Counted from the first letter of the stretch, positions 28,347-37,580 are shown. The stretch: DNA of 64,000 nt from Gammaproteobacteria bacterium (GCA_021772915.1 JAJFLB010000060.1:1-64000); one strand, 5' to 3'. Program-made: numbers and translations. Notes: a model not told the origin generated them from the letters alone.

Positions 28347-28524
28347 CTTTACCCTCTACTTGTTTTCTATACACTGACTATAACTCTTTTCTACAGAAGT
28401 GCTGACGTACGTAACCGGAAGCTTATAGTTGCGGTTCCCGGGTGCCGATCTGGTTGGTCCGGCAGGTGTGAGCAGGCCCGACCAATCCCAGCATCGGGAA
28501 TCAATGGCCAGAAATCGGTGAAGG

Positions 28525-28561
28525 GGATAAAATAATTCCCGACGAGTAAACTCGTCGGGAA
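28525..28561 (-). terminator. Rho-independent terminator of pspC
   Basis: A perfect 11-bp stem (TTCCCGACGAG with CTCGTCGGGAA, loop of four) lies 18 bases after the pspC stop codon. Read on the minus strand it is followed by the T-rich TTATTTTAT. Position and orientation fit termination of the pspC transcript before atoE. Confidence 0.75.
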
Positions 28562-28578
28562 CAAGGGGCTTGCTCGAT

Positions 28579-28902
28579 CTATTGGGTTGAGCCGTTCCTG
28601 TTTAGAAAGCCGTTGTACTTCTGGTGTGCCTTTTCTGTGAATTCCTGAAACCAAAGACCCAATCCCTGGAATACGCTCTTGCTGCGCTCGGTGGTTTCAT
28701 TCATGAACAGGCCGAGGAGAATGTAAGCCACCAGTGCCGTAAAGGTGTAAAACACACCCAATACGATGGCTACCAGTCGAATTAGCCAGACTTCCTGCTC
28801 AAAACGTGCTGCCAGTGTCTTACACACACCCAAAACGATTGGCTGTCCGGCTTCGCCGTTCAGATTTTTCTTGATGCTTTCAAAAAAAGTCTCGTCTTGC
28901 AT
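28579..28902 (-). CDS. PspC domain-containing membrane protein
   Basis: Protein of 107 residues from the ATG at 28902, which is preceded by GGGAG with about 7 bases spacing; the open frame extends upstream without conserved sequence. The PspC pattern GVCKTLAARFE..WLIRLVAIVLG leads into a membrane helix pair (about 43-70). In E. coli PspC takes part in the phage-shock response to membrane stress, but no other psp gene is nearby. A strong terminator follows. Confidence 0.82.
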   Translation of the reverse strand: MQDETFFESIKKNLNGEAGQPIVLGVCKTLAARFEQEVWLIRLVAIVLGVFYTFTALVAYILLGLFMNETTERSKSVFQGLGLWFQEFTEKAHQKYNGFLNRNGSTQ

Positions 28903-29155
28903 GATTTTCTCCCGCTTGGTTACCTGTGTATGGAGTGTGGGTACAAGTATAATGATGCAGATTCCATGCCAAATGTGCCATAAGGCACTAGTCCGCATAT
29001 TGCACCAGTTTCCTGGCCCTGGCTTGAAGTGATATTGGTCAAAAGTTGGACATTTTCGCCAGTATTCACAGCTTGGGTGTAGGACCGATGAATTCATTCA
29101 TCGGGAATCAACATGCTAGACTTTTGTCCACATCTCTGAATCAGGGTATTGAAAA

Positions 29156-30967
29156 TTGACCACCGCCATTGCCTACATTGACGCAACCCGTATGGTGCGC
29201 GCTTTGAGCGCCGGAATACGGCGACTTTTTCAGCGGCGGGATTACATCGATCGGATCAATGTTTTCCCGGTACCCGATGGCGATACCGGTACCAATATGG
29301 CGTTCAGCTTCAAAGTCATTCACGAGGCCATTCACAAAACAACCAGGCGGCACTCCCTTAAAGAGTTGATGGCGGTAGTTGCAGATGCCTCGCTGGATGG
29401 ATCCCGGGGTAATTCCGGTGCCATCATGGCGCAGTATTTCCATGGTTTTAGCGCAGCACTTGAGGACAAGATCACCCTCAATGGCGCGGATCTGGCAGCC
29501 GCCAGCAGTGCCGGCGCGGAAGTTGCCTGGACCGCCATGGCTGAGCCCGTGGCCGGGACTTTGCCGACCGTGCTGGAAGATTTTTCGATTGGACTCAAAC
29601 ACAAGGTCCAGCAGGGTGTCGATGATATCCATGAGCTGCTTGAATATGGTCTGCAGTGCGCCCGGGAATCACTAGCCCGCACACCCGATTTGCTGCCGGT
29701 TTTAAAACAGGCCAACGTGGTTGATGCCGGAGGGCAGGGCTTTGTGGATTTGCTCGAAGGTATTTGGGCCTTCATCGTCAGCGGACACACCGATGAACTG
29801 CAGATTGGTGAAAATGAAAGCGTGTTGCCCAACAATGCAGCCATGGAAGGGGGCACCGGTGCGCATCGGTTTTGTACCGAGTGTGTGATCCAGGGTGATG
29901 CCCTGGATCGTGTCGCTATCATGCAACAACTGGGGCAACTGGATTGTAGCTCCCTGATGGTGGTCGGCGGTCAGGAACGGGTACGTGTGCACATCCACGT
30001 GAACAATCCGGGTGAAGCATACCTGGCATGTGAGCAATTCGGAGATCTCCACCAGCAAAAAGCGGATGACATGCAGCGTCAACACGGTTTGATGAATCAG
30101 GCCGGGCAGGTCGCCGTAGTTACGGATTCGGGGGCGGATATCCCGTTGGAAGAGCAAGAGCGACTGGCCATACACATGGTATCCGCACGTCTTAACTTCG
30201 GCGCGACAGAGTACATTGATCATGTCTCATTACAACCGGCCGATTTGTACCTGATGCTGCAGGAAAGTGAGGAAATGCCAAAGACCTCGCAACCACCGGT
30301 AGGGGACTTCACCCGCCAGTTTGACTTGTTGACCGGCCATGGTTACGAAGTAATTTCTGTGGGTTTGTCAGAGGCCGTCAGTGGCACAACCCAGGCAGCG
30401 AGATCAGCGGCGGAACATTTTACGGGACGGGTAAGGGTGTTTGACAGCATGAGCGCCAGTTCCGGTGAAGGGGTGTTGGCGGTGATTGCCGCTGAGGCAG
30501 CACAACAGGGTATGTCCCTGGATGAAATTGAAGAGCTGTTGATTCAATACCGTCCCATGACACGCACCTTTGCCATCCCGGATGACCTGACCTACATCGT
30601 GCGTGGCGGCCGTCTGCCGGCATGGGTCAAACGACTTGCGGATTTTCTGCACATCAGTCCGTTGCTGACTGAGAAAGAAGGTCGTTTTAAGCTGGCTGGC
30701 TTTACTTCGGGGACAGGCGCAAAGCCGGCGGCACTGGGCAAGACCGCCCTGAAGAAAATGAACCGGGAAACAAGCTACCGTATCTTGATTGCCCATGGCG
30801 CAAACCCCGCCGGTGCGGCTGAGTTACGAAGGTATATACTCAAACGGCAGTTGCGGGTACATTCCTGTCACATTACCGAGGCTGGCCCGGCCCTGGGGGT
30901 CCATTTGGGTCCCGGTGGCCTGGTCGTTGGATTTTTGCCCCAGCCAACACAACTGATAAGGCCCTAG
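29156..30967 (+). CDS. DAK2 domain fused to DegV fatty-acid-binding domain
   Basis: Protein of 603 residues. Residues about 1-205 form a DhaL-like DAK2 domain (PVPDGDTGTNM with metal/nucleotide-binding aspartates, DGSRGNSGA, DAGGQGF). A linker domain follows (about 225-310), then a DegV domain from about 315 (VVTDSGADIP, TSQPPVGDF). Firmicutes use a separate DAK2 kinase FakA and DegV protein FakB to phosphorylate fatty acids; here both are in one chain. A link to plsY, whose gene follows 10 bases later and uses acyl phosphate, is chemically sensible. The likely start is TTG at 29156 with AGGG upstream; an ATG at 29189 is possible. Confidence 0.88.
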   Translation: MTTAIAYIDATRMVRALSAGIRRLFQRRDYIDRINVFPVPDGDTGTNMAFSFKVIHEAIHKTTRRHSLKELMAVVADASLDGSRGNSGAIMAQYFHGFSAALEDKITLNGADLAAASSAGAEVAWTAMAEPVAGTLPTVLEDFSIGLKHKVQQGVDDIHELLEYGLQCARESLARTPDLLPVLKQANVVDAGGQGFVDLLEGIWAFIVSGHTDELQIGENESVLPNNAAMEGGTGAHRFCTECVIQGDALDRVAIMQQLGQLDCSSLMVVGGQERVRVHIHVNNPGEAYLACEQFGDLHQQKADDMQRQHGLMNQAGQVAVVTDSGADIPLEEQERLAIHMVSARLNFGATEYIDHVSLQPADLYLMLQESEEMPKTSQPPVGDFTRQFDLLTGHGYEVISVGLSEAVSGTTQAARSAAEHFTGRVRVFDSMSASSGEGVLAVIAAEAAQQGMSLDEIEELLIQYRPMTRTFAIPDDLTYIVRGGRLPAWVKRLADFLHISPLLTEKEGRFKLAGFTSGTGAKPAALGKTALKKMNRETSYRILIAHGANPAGAAELRRYILKRQLRVHSCHITEAGPALGVHLGPGGLVVGFLPQPTQLIRP

Positions 30968-30977
30968 TAAGAAGCGT

Positions 30978-31607
30978 ATGACAGCACTCATGGTAAAAGT
31001 AGTACTCGCCTATTTGCTGGGCTCCGTATCCGGTAGCCTGCTGTTGGGCAAGCTCAAAAAGGTAGACATCCGCCAGCAGGGAAGTGGCAACGCCGGTGGC
31101 ACCAATGCATTTCGCACGCAGGGTCTTTTGTTTGCGATAGGCGTGGTGGTGATCGATGTCGGTAAAGGCTTTGTAGCGGCACGATGGATTCCATTGCTTG
31201 ATCTCGGTGCCGCACCCGCGTTGCCGGATCCGAACCTGATCATCATGTGGTGTGGTTTTGCGGCCGTAATCGGACATTGTTTTCCCCTCTGGCACGGGTT
31301 TCGTGGTGGCAAGGGTGCCGCGACCGCAGTGGGTGCACTCATAGTTATTGAGCCCTGGCTGTTACTGCCGCTGGCGGTGACCTGGGTGGTGACATTGGCG
31401 ATGACCGGTTACGTGGGTCTGGCCACGGTAAGTGCCGGTGCCAGCATGGTGCCTGTGGCCTGGTGGATGGACAAGGTGGCACTACTGGTGTTTAGTGTTG
31501 TATTGGCATTGTTTCTGCTTTTCACCCACCGCACCAACCTGCGTAAATTGCGTGACGGGACGGAGAACCGCTTTGAGCGTGCCCGGGTTTTTTCCAATAG
31601 AAAATAG
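30978..31607 (+). CDS. plsY: Acyl-phosphate:glycerol-3-phosphate acyltransferase
   Basis: PlsY makes lysophosphatidate from acyl phosphate and glycerol-3-phosphate at the inner membrane. The 209-residue protein has about five helices, the conserved loops GSGNAGGTNAFRTQG and HCFPLWHGFRGGKGAAT, and a short C-terminal tail. It follows the DAK2-DegV gene at 10 bases, which would place acyl-phosphate formation and use side by side. Confidence 0.95.
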   Translation: MTALMVKVVLAYLLGSVSGSLLLGKLKKVDIRQQGSGNAGGTNAFRTQGLLFAIGVVVIDVGKGFVAARWIPLLDLGAAPALPDPNLIIMWCGFAAVIGHCFPLWHGFRGGKGAATAVGALIVIEPWLLLPLAVTWVVTLAMTGYVGLATVSAGASMVPVAWWMDKVALLVFSVVLALFLLFTHRTNLRKLRDGTENRFERARVFSNRK

Positions 31608-31621
31608 GCAGGATTAGCCAC

Positions 31622-32599
31622 ATGCAAACCGACGTTGCACAACGATTGGTCCGTTACCTGTCTGCGGGCGAAACCATATCCGGGGCCACCATAGCCGGGC
31701 AATTAGGCTGCAGCCGCACGGCGGTATGGAAGCAGGTGCAATCCCTGCGCAGCCTGGGCATCGAGATCGATGCGGTCGCGGGTCAGGGTTATCGTCTCCA
31801 GGAGCCCCTGGAGCTTCTGGATCCAGACTTGATCCTGGATGCCATGGATCAAACAACCCGCCACAAGCTAAACGGATTGAGTGTCAGCGCTTCAGTGGAT
31901 TCAACCAATTCAGCGTTGCAGCAATTGACATTAGCCCAGCAGCACGGTGTGGCCATTGTGGCCGAGCAACAGCTTGCCGGCCGTGGTCGGCGTGGCCGTC
32001 ATTGGCATTCACCGTTTGGCCGTAACCTGTATTTGTCACTGGGCTGGAAGTTTGAGCAGTCCATCGCAGAACTTGGCTGTCTGTCGTTGGTGCTGGCACT
32101 GTCTGTGGCCCGGGCACTGAGTCGCGTGGGGCTCAATGGCCACCGGATCAAGTGGCCCAATGACCTCTTGCTTGAAGGGCGCAAACTGTGTGGCTGCCTG
32201 GCAGAAGTGCAGGGTGATGCCCAGGGGCCGTGTCATGCCGTGCTGGGTGTGGGGGTTAATATTCACATGCCCGCAGCGGCAGCAAATGCAAACATTGACC
32301 AGCCCTGGACAGATTTGCGGCAGTCCCTGCCGGGTTGTTCACGCAATGCATTGGCGGCATTGTTACTGGAAGAACTGACACTCCAGTTAAGCCTGTTCTC
32401 CAGCCAGGGTTTTAAACCGTTTGAAGAGGAATGGGAGCGCTTGGATGGCCTCAAAGGCCAACTGGTTGATATCAATGTCGGCAACCGGAGCCTGCACGGA
32501 AGGGTGGCGGGTATCGATAAGCAGGGGGCGTTATTACTCGATACCACGGAAGGACTGCAACATCTGCACTCAGGCGAGGTCAGTTTTGGACGTTTGTAG
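31622..32599 (+). CDS. birA: Biotin ligase / biotin operon repressor
   Basis: Bifunctional BirA of 325 residues. The N-terminal winged helix (about 10-60, LGCSRTAVWKQVQSL and GQGYRL) would bind the biotin operator. The catalytic domain has the biotinyl-AMP loop GRGRRGRHW and KWPNDLL, followed by the SH3-like C-terminal domain. It attaches biotin to the acetyl-CoA carboxylase carrier protein. It is 14 bases from plsY in the same operon. Confidence 0.95.
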   Translation: MQTDVAQRLVRYLSAGETISGATIAGQLGCSRTAVWKQVQSLRSLGIEIDAVAGQGYRLQEPLELLDPDLILDAMDQTTRHKLNGLSVSASVDSTNSALQQLTLAQQHGVAIVAEQQLAGRGRRGRHWHSPFGRNLYLSLGWKFEQSIAELGCLSLVLALSVARALSRVGLNGHRIKWPNDLLLEGRKLCGCLAEVQGDAQGPCHAVLGVGVNIHMPAAAANANIDQPWTDLRQSLPGCSRNALAALLLEELTLQLSLFSSQGFKPFEEEWERLDGLKGQLVDINVGNRSLHGRVAGIDKQGALLLDTTEGLQHLHSGEVSFGRL

Positions 32600-32956
32600 C
32601 ACCATCTGGAGTCGATGAATTAGCTCAGCCCCAGTCGTCAAACGAACGACTGGGCTACATTGGAAATGTTGTGGAACAAGAGGTTTTCCAACCAGGTATT
32701 GGGAGTGGATGCGACCAGCATGGCGCTACCGGTCGTGTGCTTTTTCCACGTTTTATCCTTTAGAAATTATTTAGCCCGGACCGAACCGGGATAAGACCAC
32801 TAATCACCAGGCGAGCAGGATGTATTCAGTAGTCTAAATGCTTTGCGTTTGCCAAGACACAAGGATTATTATGGCTGGAATTGGTAAAGAAAAATAAGCC
32901 ATCGTCTTTACGCATTGGGAATCGGCAGCTTGTGTCACTCCCCGGAGTTATTGAAA
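32600..32956. other. Intergenic region with a strong stem-loop
   Basis: About 350 bases without a gene. It holds the stem-loop at 32627-32656 and, near 32773-32791, a weaker GCCCGG-ACCG-AACCGGG hairpin. The 3' part must carry the promoter of the LuxR-type regulator, but I see no convincing -35/-10 pair. Confidence 0.6.
32627..32656. repeat. Stem-loop downstream of birA
   Basis: AGCCCCAGTCGT and ACGACTGGGCT pair over 11 positions with a single bulged C and a 7-base loop. It lies 28 bases after the birA stop. No T-run follows on either strand, so it is either a processing/stability hairpin or a factor-assisted terminator. Confidence 0.6.
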
Positions 32957-33544
32957 TTGTCCCAAAAAAGTATAAAAAGGCCCGTTGAACAAGAACTGAG
33001 GGGACTCTGGTTTCCCCTGATCCTCTTTGTTTTGATTGCGTTTCTGATCGTGTGGGACATTGCCGAGGACTTGGCGGCTGGGACCACGACTTTTCATGTC
33101 ATGGTGGAACTCATCATGATGTTGGCCTCGGTAGCCGGGGTTTACTATTTCTGGAACCAGCTTCGAATTGCCAGGCGGATCGAAGCAGACCTGAAGCGCA
33201 ATCTTAAAAATGCGCACGCGGAAACCACCCGTTGGCAGGAGCAGGAGCAGGACCTTCTCTATAACTTGCGCAAAGCAATCAACAAACAATTCACGCAGTG
33301 GGATTTATTGCCAAGGGAAAAAGAAATCGCGTTTTACTTACTTAAGGGCTTGAGTTTAAAAGAAATAGCCGTCTGTATGGGGGGTACCTATCTATCGATT
33401 AAACAGCAGGCCCACGTGCTTTATCGTAAGGCCGGGATTGGAGGTCGTGCCGAGCTCTCAGCGTTTTTCCTGGGGGGGATGTTGCAGCCGGATAGTCGCT
33501 CAAGCGAAACCCATAGCAAACCGGAGCCGATGGAAAGCGAGTAG
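32957..33544 (+). CDS. Membrane-anchored LuxR-type HTH protein
   Basis: Protein of about 195 residues with two hydrophobic helices in the N-terminal third (LWFPLILFVLIAFLIVW and VMVELIMMLASVAGVYYFW), a coiled segment, and a C-terminal LuxR-type helix-turn-helix (LPREKEIAFYLLKGLSLKEIA, then SIKQQAHVLYRKAG). There is no receiver or ligand-binding domain, so a signal would be sensed in or near the membrane. No ATG is available: TTG at 32957 has GGAG 9 bases upstream; an earlier TTG at 32915 is in frame. The target is unknown. Confidence 0.75.
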   Translation: MSQKSIKRPVEQELRGLWFPLILFVLIAFLIVWDIAEDLAAGTTTFHVMVELIMMLASVAGVYYFWNQLRIARRIEADLKRNLKNAHAETTRWQEQEQDLLYNLRKAINKQFTQWDLLPREKEIAFYLLKGLSLKEIAVCMGGTYLSIKQQAHVLYRKAGIGGRAELSAFFLGGMLQPDSRSSETHSKPEPMESE

Positions 33545-33649
33545 TTTTAGTTGTAAATTTAATGGGCCTACCGATCTAACGGCTCACGTTTCGCCCCATT
33601 GCGCTAATAGCCCCGAAATCTGTTAACGGCCCAGTTCGGTCTTTGCGGT

Positions 33650-34141
33650 CTATGCTATCTCTCGTAGCCGGCCGGATTCCACTTCGTAGACAAAGCCGCG
33701 CACCTGATTCTTGTGCAGGATAAATGGACTGGATTTGATCCGTGCCACGGATTGGCGAACGTCTTCATCCAGGTCGGGGAACGCCTCCATCGCGAATGGC
33801 GGCTTGATTCCGGTATCGGTCTGTATTTGCTGTTTGAGGTCGTCATCCCTAAAGGTCAGCATTCCGCAATCGGTATGGTGAATGAGCATTATCTCGCTGG
33901 TACCCAAAAGCCTTTGTGAGATGGTGAGCGAACGGATCACATCATCAGTCACGACGCCACCGGCATTCCTGATCACGTGGGCGTCGCCCTCTACAAGTCC
34001 GAGTAGCGCCCCCGTCTCCAGCCTGGCGTCCATACACGCGACAACGGCAATTTGTTGTGCCGGAGGCATAGGGACTGCTCCGCTGGTAAACTTGCCGGCG
34101 TAGGCCGCGTTATTTTCAAGGAATTGATCGATCACGCTCAT
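33650..34141 (-). CDS. Beta-class carbonic anhydrase
   Basis: Zinc enzyme interconverting CO2 and bicarbonate, 163 residues. Cys36, Asp38 and Arg40 in CMDAR, and His89 and Cys92 in HHTDCGM, give the zinc site and the Asp-Arg dyad of the short beta-carbonic-anhydrase type (Rv1284-like). There is no signal peptide, so it is cytoplasmic. The ATG at 34141 has GGAG about 8 bases upstream. It is monocistronic. Confidence 0.92.
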   Translation of the reverse strand: MSVIDQFLENNAAYAGKFTSGAVPMPPAQQIAVVACMDARLETGALLGLVEGDAHVIRNAGGVVTDDVIRSLTISQRLLGTSEIMLIHHTDCGMLTFRDDDLKQQIQTDTGIKPPFAMEAFPDLDEDVRQSVARIKSSPFILHKNQVRGFVYEVESGRLREIA

Positions 34142-34354
34142 GACGCACTCTCCAAATTGATTAAACCAAAAGTCCTCAGCATAGATGCTGGTTCATTACC
34201 TAAATGGTGAACCAGTGGTTTGGAGAGTGTCAAGTAACTCGAACCACAATCACCTGCTCTTGTCAGGTTCATTAACCGGCTACCGAGGCCCGCAGTCGCC
34301 AAAAGATGGCCCGGCCAGGCGGGTCAGCAAAGCGCAACCGCCCGGCAAGGATAT

Positions 34355-35221
34355 CTACAGGTTTGCAGTAGGGCAAAATTCACTAACAAATTCAACCACA
34401 TATGTGTCCGTTTTGTAACGTACGACGGCAGGAAAACCCTCAGGTGGTTGCTGGACTATCCAGTAACGGCCACCACTGGCATCAGGGCCTGGTGGATAAA
34501 TATCACCCAACTCACGGTGCTTCCATTCAACATCAATCAGCCAGGCCTCCACCTGGGCACCCTCTGGCGTCGTCAATTTTTCCTTTTCAGCCCAGGTCGC
34601 AGTGACGTCATAGCTGGCGTCCATACCAATCATGGAAGACAGTAATGACAGTGGTTTATCCTGCCATTCCAGACTGGCCAAAGGTAAGCCCAGTCCTGCA
34701 CCATTCAGCATGCCTGATGTTAGTGACCCGTTTACCTTTTTGATTTCTTCCCCACGTACTTTCTTTCCGTGATACCCGCTCTGGTCAAAGACATACTCGG
34801 CCGAGGCAGCTTTCGTACCGTCTGCGAGGCGTATCTCCTGCTCGATCCTGTGCATCGCAAATGTATGGAGATCATAATAGGCTGTCACTACACCGGTTCC
34901 GCCGTCCGGCCTGGTTGTTGTTTGACGCGTGCGCATCACCATTGTGCCGATTCTGTCCAGCTTTTCATGCAGTGGATTCGCCGGAATCCATTGCCCCTCC
35001 TTCAACGTGCATTGGTACCAGCTCAAAGAATAGGGGTTTATTTTTTGCCCATCGACCAACTTGTGCCCGAGTGGTGCCGAGTCCCCTGCCGACAAGGACA
35101 GCGTGGTGAATAAGCCCAACCACACCACCGACAGAACTGCCCGGCTCTGGTTGAGATTCGTAAAGGTATTGAGGCTTTCTAGCTGTGACCGGGCCGGAAA
35201 ATTTTGAGGGACTTCAGACAT
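34355..35221 (-). CDS. Secreted protein of unknown function
   Basis: Protein of 288 residues; I do not recognise a family. A hydrophobic stretch (about 27-45, AVLSVVWLGLFTTLSLSAG) after an unusually long n-region suggests export or an N-terminal anchor. The rest is beta-rich with repeated aromatic strands (AYYDLHTFAMHRIEQEIRL, VRYKTDTYVVEFVSEF), reminiscent of periplasmic lipid-binding-like beta proteins, but this is only an impression. The start has GGAG 7 bases upstream. It is divergent from a ToxR/CadC-like regulator only 29 bases away, so it is a candidate target of that regulator. Confidence 0.65.
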   Translation of the reverse strand: MSEVPQNFPARSQLESLNTFTNLNQSRAVLSVVWLGLFTTLSLSAGDSAPLGHKLVDGQKINPYSLSWYQCTLKEGQWIPANPLHEKLDRIGTMVMRTRQTTTRPDGGTGVVTAYYDLHTFAMHRIEQEIRLADGTKAASAEYVFDQSGYHGKKVRGEEIKKVNGSLTSGMLNGAGLGLPLASLEWQDKPLSLLSSMIGMDASYDVTATWAEKEKLTTPEGAQVEAWLIDVEWKHRELGDIYPPGPDASGGRYWIVQQPPEGFPAVVRYKTDTYVVEFVSEFCPTANL

Positions 35222-35250
35222 AAAACGACTCCGCTAATCAAGGGAAGAGG

Positions 35251-36057
35251 ATGATACGAGATATTCAAGCTACCAACGACATGGTCGTGGAGCATCTCTT
35301 TTGTTATCTTACCGGGATGATTTCCAAGCTACGCTCACTGCTGTACAAGCTGGTTTCACGCCGAACATTGGCACTACGCCATCAGAGCCATTCGGTCGTG
35401 ATTAACGGACGCGAATCCGTTTTACAGGAAAAAACCTGGCGGGTTCTGCGTCTGCTCCAGCGCCGGGCGCCCGAAGTTGTCAGCCGCCAGGAAATTATTG
35501 ACAGGGTGTGGAGCGGTAACTGGTTTACCGGTGAAAAAGGTTTGAATCAGGCTATTTGGAATCTGCGCAAAGCACTGAATGACAGTGCCCAGGCACCAGC
35601 TTACATTCGCACCATGCCACGTCTTGGCTACCGGTGGATTTACCCGGCTCGAAGGGCAAGAAGTCTAAATTACCGCAGTGGCGGAGTAGTTTTGGCAGGG
35701 TTTTTTGCCTTAACAGGGTTGACCACCGGTGTGACACTGATGGCCCTCAACAAAGCTGAAACCATGGCTGTACCAGCAACAAAGTCCATTGAACAACCAG
35801 TTGCGGCGGCCACGTACTTGTCAGGTGATGCGGTTGTGATCCGGCTCGAATCGGGCTGCCAGGGCATTATTCGTCCCAGCAAAGGCAAGGTATTTGGCCG
35901 GCCGGTGTTGTCAGAAAATGGGTATCACGTGGCATTCACGGTCCACGAAGCAGCTTCCTGCAAAACCGTCACCTGGAGTGTGGCCGACAAGAACTTCGAG
36001 AAATTTGATTTTTGCCCCATTCCCACCGAAGAAAGTAATTCCATTCTGGAAACCTGA
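35251..36057 (+). CDS. ToxR/CadC-like membrane-bound winged-helix regulator
   Basis: Protein of 268 residues. An OmpR/PhoB-type winged helix (about 45-130; EKTWRVLRLLQRRAPEVVSR, LNQAIWNLRKAL, IRTMPRLGYRW) is joined to a membrane helix (about 147-168, GVVLAGFFALTGLTTG) and a small periplasmic domain of about 100 residues with three cysteines. This is the ToxR/CadC layout, in which a periplasmic signal directs transcription without a kinase. AGGGAAGAGG precedes the ATG. The divergent gene shares a 29-base gap, so both promoters overlap the coding ends. Confidence 0.82.
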   Translation: MIRDIQATNDMVVEHLFCYLTGMISKLRSLLYKLVSRRTLALRHQSHSVVINGRESVLQEKTWRVLRLLQRRAPEVVSRQEIIDRVWSGNWFTGEKGLNQAIWNLRKALNDSAQAPAYIRTMPRLGYRWIYPARRARSLNYRSGGVVLAGFFALTGLTTGVTLMALNKAETMAVPATKSIEQPVAAATYLSGDAVVIRLESGCQGIIRPSKGKVFGRPVLSENGYHVAFTVHEAASCKTVTWSVADKNFEKFDFCPIPTEESNSILET

Positions 36058-36160
36058 CGGAATTCTCCAGTATCACCGCTGGTAGAGGCTCGAAAATCAG
36101 CTCGTGGTTCTCGCTTGCACCACTTGGTATCCCCATCGATTCAACCAGAGATTAGAGGAG

Positions 36161-36808
36161 TCACGCCAGGTGTCCCACTTTCACCCAGATCAAGGTGTCC
36201 AGTTCCACAAATGGATGATGTGAACTCATGTGGGGGCTTCTGACCCAGGTGCCGGCAGGGTAGCGGCCATGCTCATCAATTAATTCGCCACTGATGACAT
36301 AAATCTCTTCACCACCGGCGTGTACGTGGGGTTTGAAATTCTCGGCAGCTGGCCAGCGCACAAGTGCTACAGACTCACTCTCAAATTCGTGTAATGGCAT
36401 GACTTCAATATTACCCTGGCCCGGCATCCATTCGGCGGTGTTCGTATCGATGCAAACGTGCTCAAGATCATCCGGTTTAAACTGGTGTAGCTTCACCAGG
36501 ATCACACAGCCTTCTTTGCTAAAGGGTGCATGCCGAAAGCCTTCAGGATTGCGAAAGTAAGTACCGGCGGGGTAATCACCGGACTCGTCAGAAAACACCC
36601 CTTCAAGTACCAGTATTTCCTCACCCAATGGATGATCATGGACTGAGAAACTGGCTCCGGGATCATAGCGAACGATGCTGGTGGCATGGCCGCGTTCCGC
36701 TTCCTCTCTTGCCAATGGCTTTCGGCACACCCCCGGTCTGGGGCTCGCCACCCATTCCTTGTTACGGGTGTTAATCACGACCCTCCGGTCAAAATCCATA
36801 TTTAGCAT
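36161..36808 (-). CDS. Two-domain cupin protein (ChrR-like)
   Basis: Cytoplasmic protein of 215 residues with two tandem cupin domains. The first has HDHPLGEEILVLEGVF and DYPAGTYFRNPEG, the second HVHAGGEEIYVISGELID and YPAGTWVRSP; both keep the His-X-His...Glu metal-binding pattern. It resembles the cupin half of ChrR anti-sigma factors, but has no zinc anti-sigma domain and no sigma factor nearby. Function is not known; a dioxygenase or a small-molecule binder are possible. Confidence 0.8.
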   Translation of the reverse strand: MLNMDFDRRVVINTRNKEWVASPRPGVCRKPLAREEAERGHATSIVRYDPGASFSVHDHPLGEEILVLEGVFSDESGDYPAGTYFRNPEGFRHAPFSKEGCVILVKLHQFKPDDLEHVCIDTNTAEWMPGQGNIEVMPLHEFESESVALVRWPAAENFKPHVHAGGEEIYVISGELIDEHGRYPAGTWVRSPHMSSHHPFVELDTLIWVKVGHLA

Positions 36809-36932
36809 TTTCTATCCTTGTCTCTTTTCAGTACGTTAGAATCCACCCTTGATCAGAATATAAAAATATTTGGACCCGGGTTGCTACTCGAGAGTTTAAC
36901 GCTGTTCCCAAATGTACAGAACCGGAGTCAGT

Positions 36933-37580
36933 ATGTCATTCATAGGCGCACTAATTTACGACAAGTCCATGGCCGGCTCAGAAGAAGCCTGTTTAAGGGA
37001 CTGGCGGAAGGTTCTGCTGGGGCAGGTCACTGGTGCGGTGTTGGAAATCGGCGCTGGCACGGGGGCCAATATCGAGTTTTATCCGACTGCCGGGGTAAAC
37101 CTGGTCCTGTCTGAGCCCGACAAAAACATGCGTAAGAAACTGCAGGAGAGGCTTTCGCAAAGCGGTAGAACTCGGGTCTCCATAGTCACAGGTTCAGCCG
37201 AGTCCATAGATGCCCCTGACGAGAGTTTCGATTATGTTGTTTCCGCCCTGGTTTGCTGTTCAGTTGTAAATCTTGAAGGGGTTTTAGTTGAGATTAAAAG
37301 GGTATTGAAACCCGGTGGCCGTCTGGTTTTTTTGGAACATGTGGCGGCCTCCGAAGGCTCAAAAAGGAGACGCTGGCAGAATCGGATCAATCCCCTCTGG
37401 CGTCTGGTGGCAGGTAACTGTCACCTTAATCGAGAAACGGAAGCCGCTCTCGTGGCAACAGGTTTTACCATTGAATCAATCCAGCGGGAAAGCATGCGCA
37501 AGGCCATGCCCATTGTCAGACCTACAATTCGTGGAATGGCGATCAATTCAGTTCTGGGGTCAGCTCTGGGGTCAGAGTAA
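36933..37580 (+). CDS. Class I SAM-dependent methyltransferase
   Basis: Protein of 215 residues from the ATG at 36933, which has GGAG 5 bases upstream. Motif I is VLEIGAGTGANIEFY, followed by LSEPD and the post-motif VLKPGGRLVFLEHVA, as in UbiE/METTL7-like enzymes that methylate quinones, lipids or thiols. The last residues (LGSALGSE) are encoded by a REP-like element that supplies the stop codon, so the original C terminus was probably altered. The substrate is unknown. Confidence 0.82.
   Translation: MSFIGALIYDKSMAGSEEACLRDWRKVLLGQVTGAVLEIGAGTGANIEFYPTAGVNLVLSEPDKNMRKKLQERLSQSGRTRVSIVTGSAESIDAPDESFDYVVSALVCCSVVNLEGVLVEIKRVLKPGGRLVFLEHVAASEGSKRRRWQNRINPLWRLVAGNCHLNRETEAALVATGFTIESIQRESMRKAMPIVRPTIRGMAINSVLGSALGSE

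Noticed and set aside
32627-32656. Intrinsic terminator of birA
   Set aside because: The stem is strong but no T-run follows on either strand, so I list it only as a stem-loop.
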